Positions 61,546 through 64,000 of a DNA stretch of 64,000 nt are shown here, piece after piece. The first letter of the stretch is position 1; each line of letters opens with the position of its first letter. The stretch is from Rhabditoides inermis (lineage: Eukaryota; Nematoda; Chromadorea; Rhabditida; Rhabditidae), in the NCBI GenBank assembly GCA_963966185.1, contig CAWZYM010000077.1, positions 340,001 to 404,000 on the forward strand, read 5' to 3'. The notes under the pieces are model-generated. The model was not told the DNA's origin and searched no databases. It saw nothing but the letters and a program-made list of their open reading frames with translations. A program made the position numbers and the translations under genes.

Positions 61546-62217
61546 GGGGGGAGAGAGGCGCAGGTTTGTGTTAGTATTTGTAAACGTTTTATGCATGCGC
61601 TTTTGTTGAACTGGGTCAAGACAAACTTAATATCTTTACGCAAGTACTTTTTAACAGATAATTCATATTCAATTAAAATATAAATATACGAAAAAAATAT
61701 AAATATACGAAAAACACATGAAAATTAGCATTTTCTGCAACTCATGAAATGCGCATTTGCAAAGATGAGAAACTTCTGGGGAAATGTTGACGATTGTATG
61801 ATTGATTGATTGTTTTCAGCCTTGCCGGTGAGCCCCGTCAGCAGTGGCAGGTGCTGGCTGCCACTTGCGACGTGGCACGGGCCGGAAGGATCCGCAAGCT
61901 CGTGGAGGCCGGCCAGCTGGACGCAGTCTACTACCACCGCGCACTCGAGCTCGCCTGCCGTTCTGTACAGGTGAGATCGTGCCTTCTCCTCGCACTGTCT
62001 ATCAATCAACTGATGGAGCGGGACACGTGGCTAGCGGAGGTGTGGTGATGAGTGGGTGTGGTTGCAGAACGAGCGCTGGCGGCGTCGGTGGTCGAGGCAC
62101 GCGCACGGCTGGTCGACGAGCAAGCAGAGGACGGCGGCGATGATCTGCGCGAGGAGGGTGCTGTGGGAGCAGGTCAGGGCTGCCCTCGACTCCTCCCCGG
62201 CCCAGCAGGGTAACTGA
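60471..62217 (+). CDS. Small gene of unknown function, tentative 4 exons
   Basis: Exon 1 (60471-60509) encodes MPRNKLSSSDSSM. Exon 2 (60589-60651) is acidic (DEEHHPSDDPTVMDTDDRDHV). After a 1.17-kb gap, 61820-61970 encodes LAGEPRQQWQVLAATCDVAR...AVYYHRALELACRSVQ, and 62068-62217 encodes an Arg/Trp-rich end (NERWRRRW...SSPAQQGN, stop TGA). All sites are GT-AG. Exons 3 and 4 join in phase, but exon 2 and exon 3 do not: a direct join reaches a stop. Either an exon is missing from the gap, or exons 1-2 and 3-4 belong to different transcripts. I do not recognise a domain. The helical ARAGRIRKLVEAGQLDAVYYHRALELA stretch (61863-61953) faintly recalls helical repeats but is too short to assign. Confidence 0.5.
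61141..61188. repeat. (AG)n tract
   Basis: This is an AG dinucleotide run within the long intron of the plus-strand gene. A second run is at about 61505-61556 inside the MITE. Confidence 0.88.
61332..61664. mobile_element. 333-bp inverted-repeat element (MITE), second family member
   Basis: Inverted repeats of about 105 bp are present. The left arm begins ATTATCTGTTAAAAAGTACT (61332) and the right arm ends with the complement (61664). The arms include a TTCAACAAAAGCGCATGC segment and GTTTACAAATACTAACAC. The termini resemble those of the element at 55196-55528 (ATTATCT, then AAAAGTACTT), and the length is the same. The centre carries an AG microsatellite. A fragment matching the inner arm (GTGTTAGTATTTGTAAACGT) also lies at about 61083-61103. 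Confidence 0.82.
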
Positions 62218-63689
62218 GTAGAATGTAAGCAGTGTGAGGCGAGAAAAGGTTTTGCATCTGTGCACTCGGCAACTTCTGCAACTGGTAGGATGTAGAAGAC
62301 GCTTTGATATGATAGGGATATGTGTGGGAAACCTTCTGTCCTCGGTGCGACAGTCCTTTTGTTCAGCAAATCTAGCCGGCTCTGTCATTAGTTGTTGGAA
62401 CATGATACTGGTGATTAGGCTCGGAGTTTTTTGGCGATTGGAACGGAGGTGGGGTGTTGGTGTAGCATGCATTTTGAATCTGGTCTCCACGTTCTAGTTA
62501 CAATGGTCGGACAATATCCGCGAGGTTTTATCCACGTGTAACGGAAGTGCCAGAGAAAAGGTCAAGTATCTCTCGTATCTTCTGACTATTAGCCTGTTCC
62601 CCCGGTAATGTTTGCGGGAACGGGCGTTGGGTACGCCTCTCTGCTGTCAGCCAGAGTGGTAGACGGGTCAGTTGATCCGTCCCGGTTGGGAATCCCAGGT
62701 AGTCACACTAGTTGGGTAGCGCTTGGGTGCGTATGGAGTTGTAACACGGCGGAAGAGGGAGGGGTGCGGCTGAAAAGCGGCCCCGACCAGAAAAAAAAAC
62801 TAAAATGGGGTGCGGCTGAAAAGCGGCCCCAACCGCCGGGAACTGGGCAAGGCAGGGTGAGAGGTGTGTGCTATTATTGGCATTCCGCCAATGGGAAGAT
62901 CGTTGAAACACTCTAGTGGTCTAATCACTTTTATCGTGGACTATCGACTATTGACAGGGGCGCTTAGATGACCTTAATGAATGGATTGCCGTAACGGGGA
63001 CATAAGGTTTGCACATGGAACTATCATTTTCATTGCGTCTGATACTGAGAACCAGGAATAGTCTTTGCTGAGCATGTACAGTTCCAATCTCTTTTCTCGC
63101 ACACACTCATTTCTACCCAGTCCCCTGGCCCTCTTAGCAATTTGAGCCCGTGTTTCTCTCTTCTCGTCTCCTCCATATACCTCGCTTCCCTCCTCCCCCT
63201 CCCCCCTTCCTCCTTTCATCTCCCTCCCTCTCATATTCCTCCCACTATTCTGCTATTTTTGTATTATGTTTTTTTCATGAGTTATAAATAAATATGCTTA
63301 GTTACCGTGTTAATTTTTAAACTTTGTGGTCTTTATTGTTCCAAAGATGAAATGCGAAGATGGTCTGTTGCTCTGCATTTCTTCCGAAGGTGAGGGAAAT
63401 GTTTACATTATGTATTCAATCTGGCTGAGTGACAACTCAGATTGAGTTGGGTAAGCGATCCAACAACGTTTGTCCTTTTCTCACTCTAGTAATGGTACAC
63501 CGCAACCTACCAGGCAAACCCGAAACCTCACCACAGCAAATTCTCACCACCTCACCAACTGCACTAACCTGCACGCTTTCAAACACTATGCACTACGAAA
63601 CACCGAAATGTGACTTATGTTTTATTGTTTCGTTTTGAGTCTATTAATGCAAATTATACAAGTTTAAGCTCACGGAGCCCCGTATGTTG
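62218..63689. other. Non-coding region, no gene seen
   Basis: I see no supported exon. A 27-bp motif (GGGGTGCGGCTGAAAAGCGG and onward) is repeated at 62761 and 62807, a 46-bp period. A pyrimidine-rich stretch lies at 63165-63245. Short ORFs occur, but none has a domain or splice context. Confidence 0.5.
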
Positions 63690-64000
63690 CCATTTGAGCT
63701 CCAGAGGCTCTCCATTAAGCACCTTGTCTGATACCCAGCCAGATATCGATGGTAGCCTCATAGAAAGACCTCAGTAGTAAAACAGACATGCTGAACTCAC
63801 TGGACACGTCAGAATGTTTCTATAATGAAGTGGAGCAACGCGGAGCTCTCTTCGGAACTCCGTTGAGCACCTGTGTGGAATGTGTGCTCTCTGCTTCTCT
63901 TACAGTGGGTCAAAGATACCCCAAGAGTAAATCAGACATGCTGAATCCACTGGAGACGTCAGAATGTTTCTAGAATGAATTGGAGCATCGCGGAGCTCTC
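63690..64000. repeat. Start of a tandem repeat of about 150 bp, running off the window
   Basis: CAGACATGCTGAA recurs at 63783 and 63933 (150 bp), followed each time by a similar CACTGGA-ACGTCAGAATGTTTCTA block and GCGGAGCTCTC. A more diverged unit (GAGCTCC...AAGCACCT) precedes it near 63698. At least two units are visible. Confidence 0.75.

Noticed and set aside
62643..62705. Possible tRNA or tRNA-derived SINE (AGAGTGGTAGACGGG, then GGTTGGGAATCCC)
   Set aside because: There are vague A- and B-box resemblances only. No cloverleaf can be folded and no flanking duplication was seen.

Overview
This is a eukaryotic window, most likely from a compact metazoan genome. The genes are split by many short GT-AG introns, often only 41-60 bp, and the window contains a Helitron remnant, a Ty3/gypsy-type LTR element, inverted-repeat MITEs and long (TC)n tracts. 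Two recognisable genes, a dynein heavy chain and a GMAP-210/TRIP11-type golgin, point to a ciliated or flagellated animal or close relative. I cannot name the species, and nothing here looks bacterial.

Layout. (1) Bases 1 to about 40006 are one satellite array of a 159-bp monomer, roughly 250 copies, with a layered higher-order structure. A 9,806-bp unit is repeated in tandem almost twice, with 1,915-, 2,160- and 476-bp repeats inside or beside it. (2) The array ends abruptly inside the last ~88 codons of a Helitron Pif1-like helicase. About 310 bp later there is a GC-rich hairpin followed by CTGG|T, a Helitron-like 3' terminus. This terminus lies inside a 42-bp minisatellite (40587-41282). 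(3) 41414-48444 (+) is a 35-exon, 1,534-residue C-terminal part of a dynein heavy chain, running from AAA4 through the stalk and microtubule-binding domain to the C-terminal domain. All exon phases agree to the stop codon. Its 5' half is not in the window, so the satellite and Helitron may lie in a giant intron, or the assembly may be joined wrongly. (4) Two genes lie on the minus strand: a four-exon, 196-residue, probable four-pass membrane protein (48785-49533) and a nine-exon gene of about 418 residues with repeated Cys/His modules (49904-51547). (5) A complete but mostly non-coding LTR retrotransposon (52123-55142) has identical 279-bp LTRs, a 4-bp target duplication (AGGC), a primer-binding site, a polypurine tract and an integrase remnant. 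A 333-bp MITE sits beside it. (6) 55961 to about 59750 (-) is a coiled-coil golgin with a C-terminal GRAB-like domain, most like GMAP-210/TRIP11. (7) A small gene of unknown function starts head-to-head with it at 60471 (+). A second MITE of the same family lies in its long intron. (8) The right end is non-coding and runs into a new tandem repeat of about 150 bp.

Functional theme. The dynein heavy chain and the GMAP-210-type golgin belong to cilium and Golgi-microtubule biology, but nothing in the sequence shows that they are co-regulated. The most unusual features are the satellite-in-Helitron-in-minisatellite nesting upstream of a dynein gene, seven exact TGACGTCA palindromes in the dynein introns, the lost AAA4 Walker A motif, and the exon-modular Cys/His gene.
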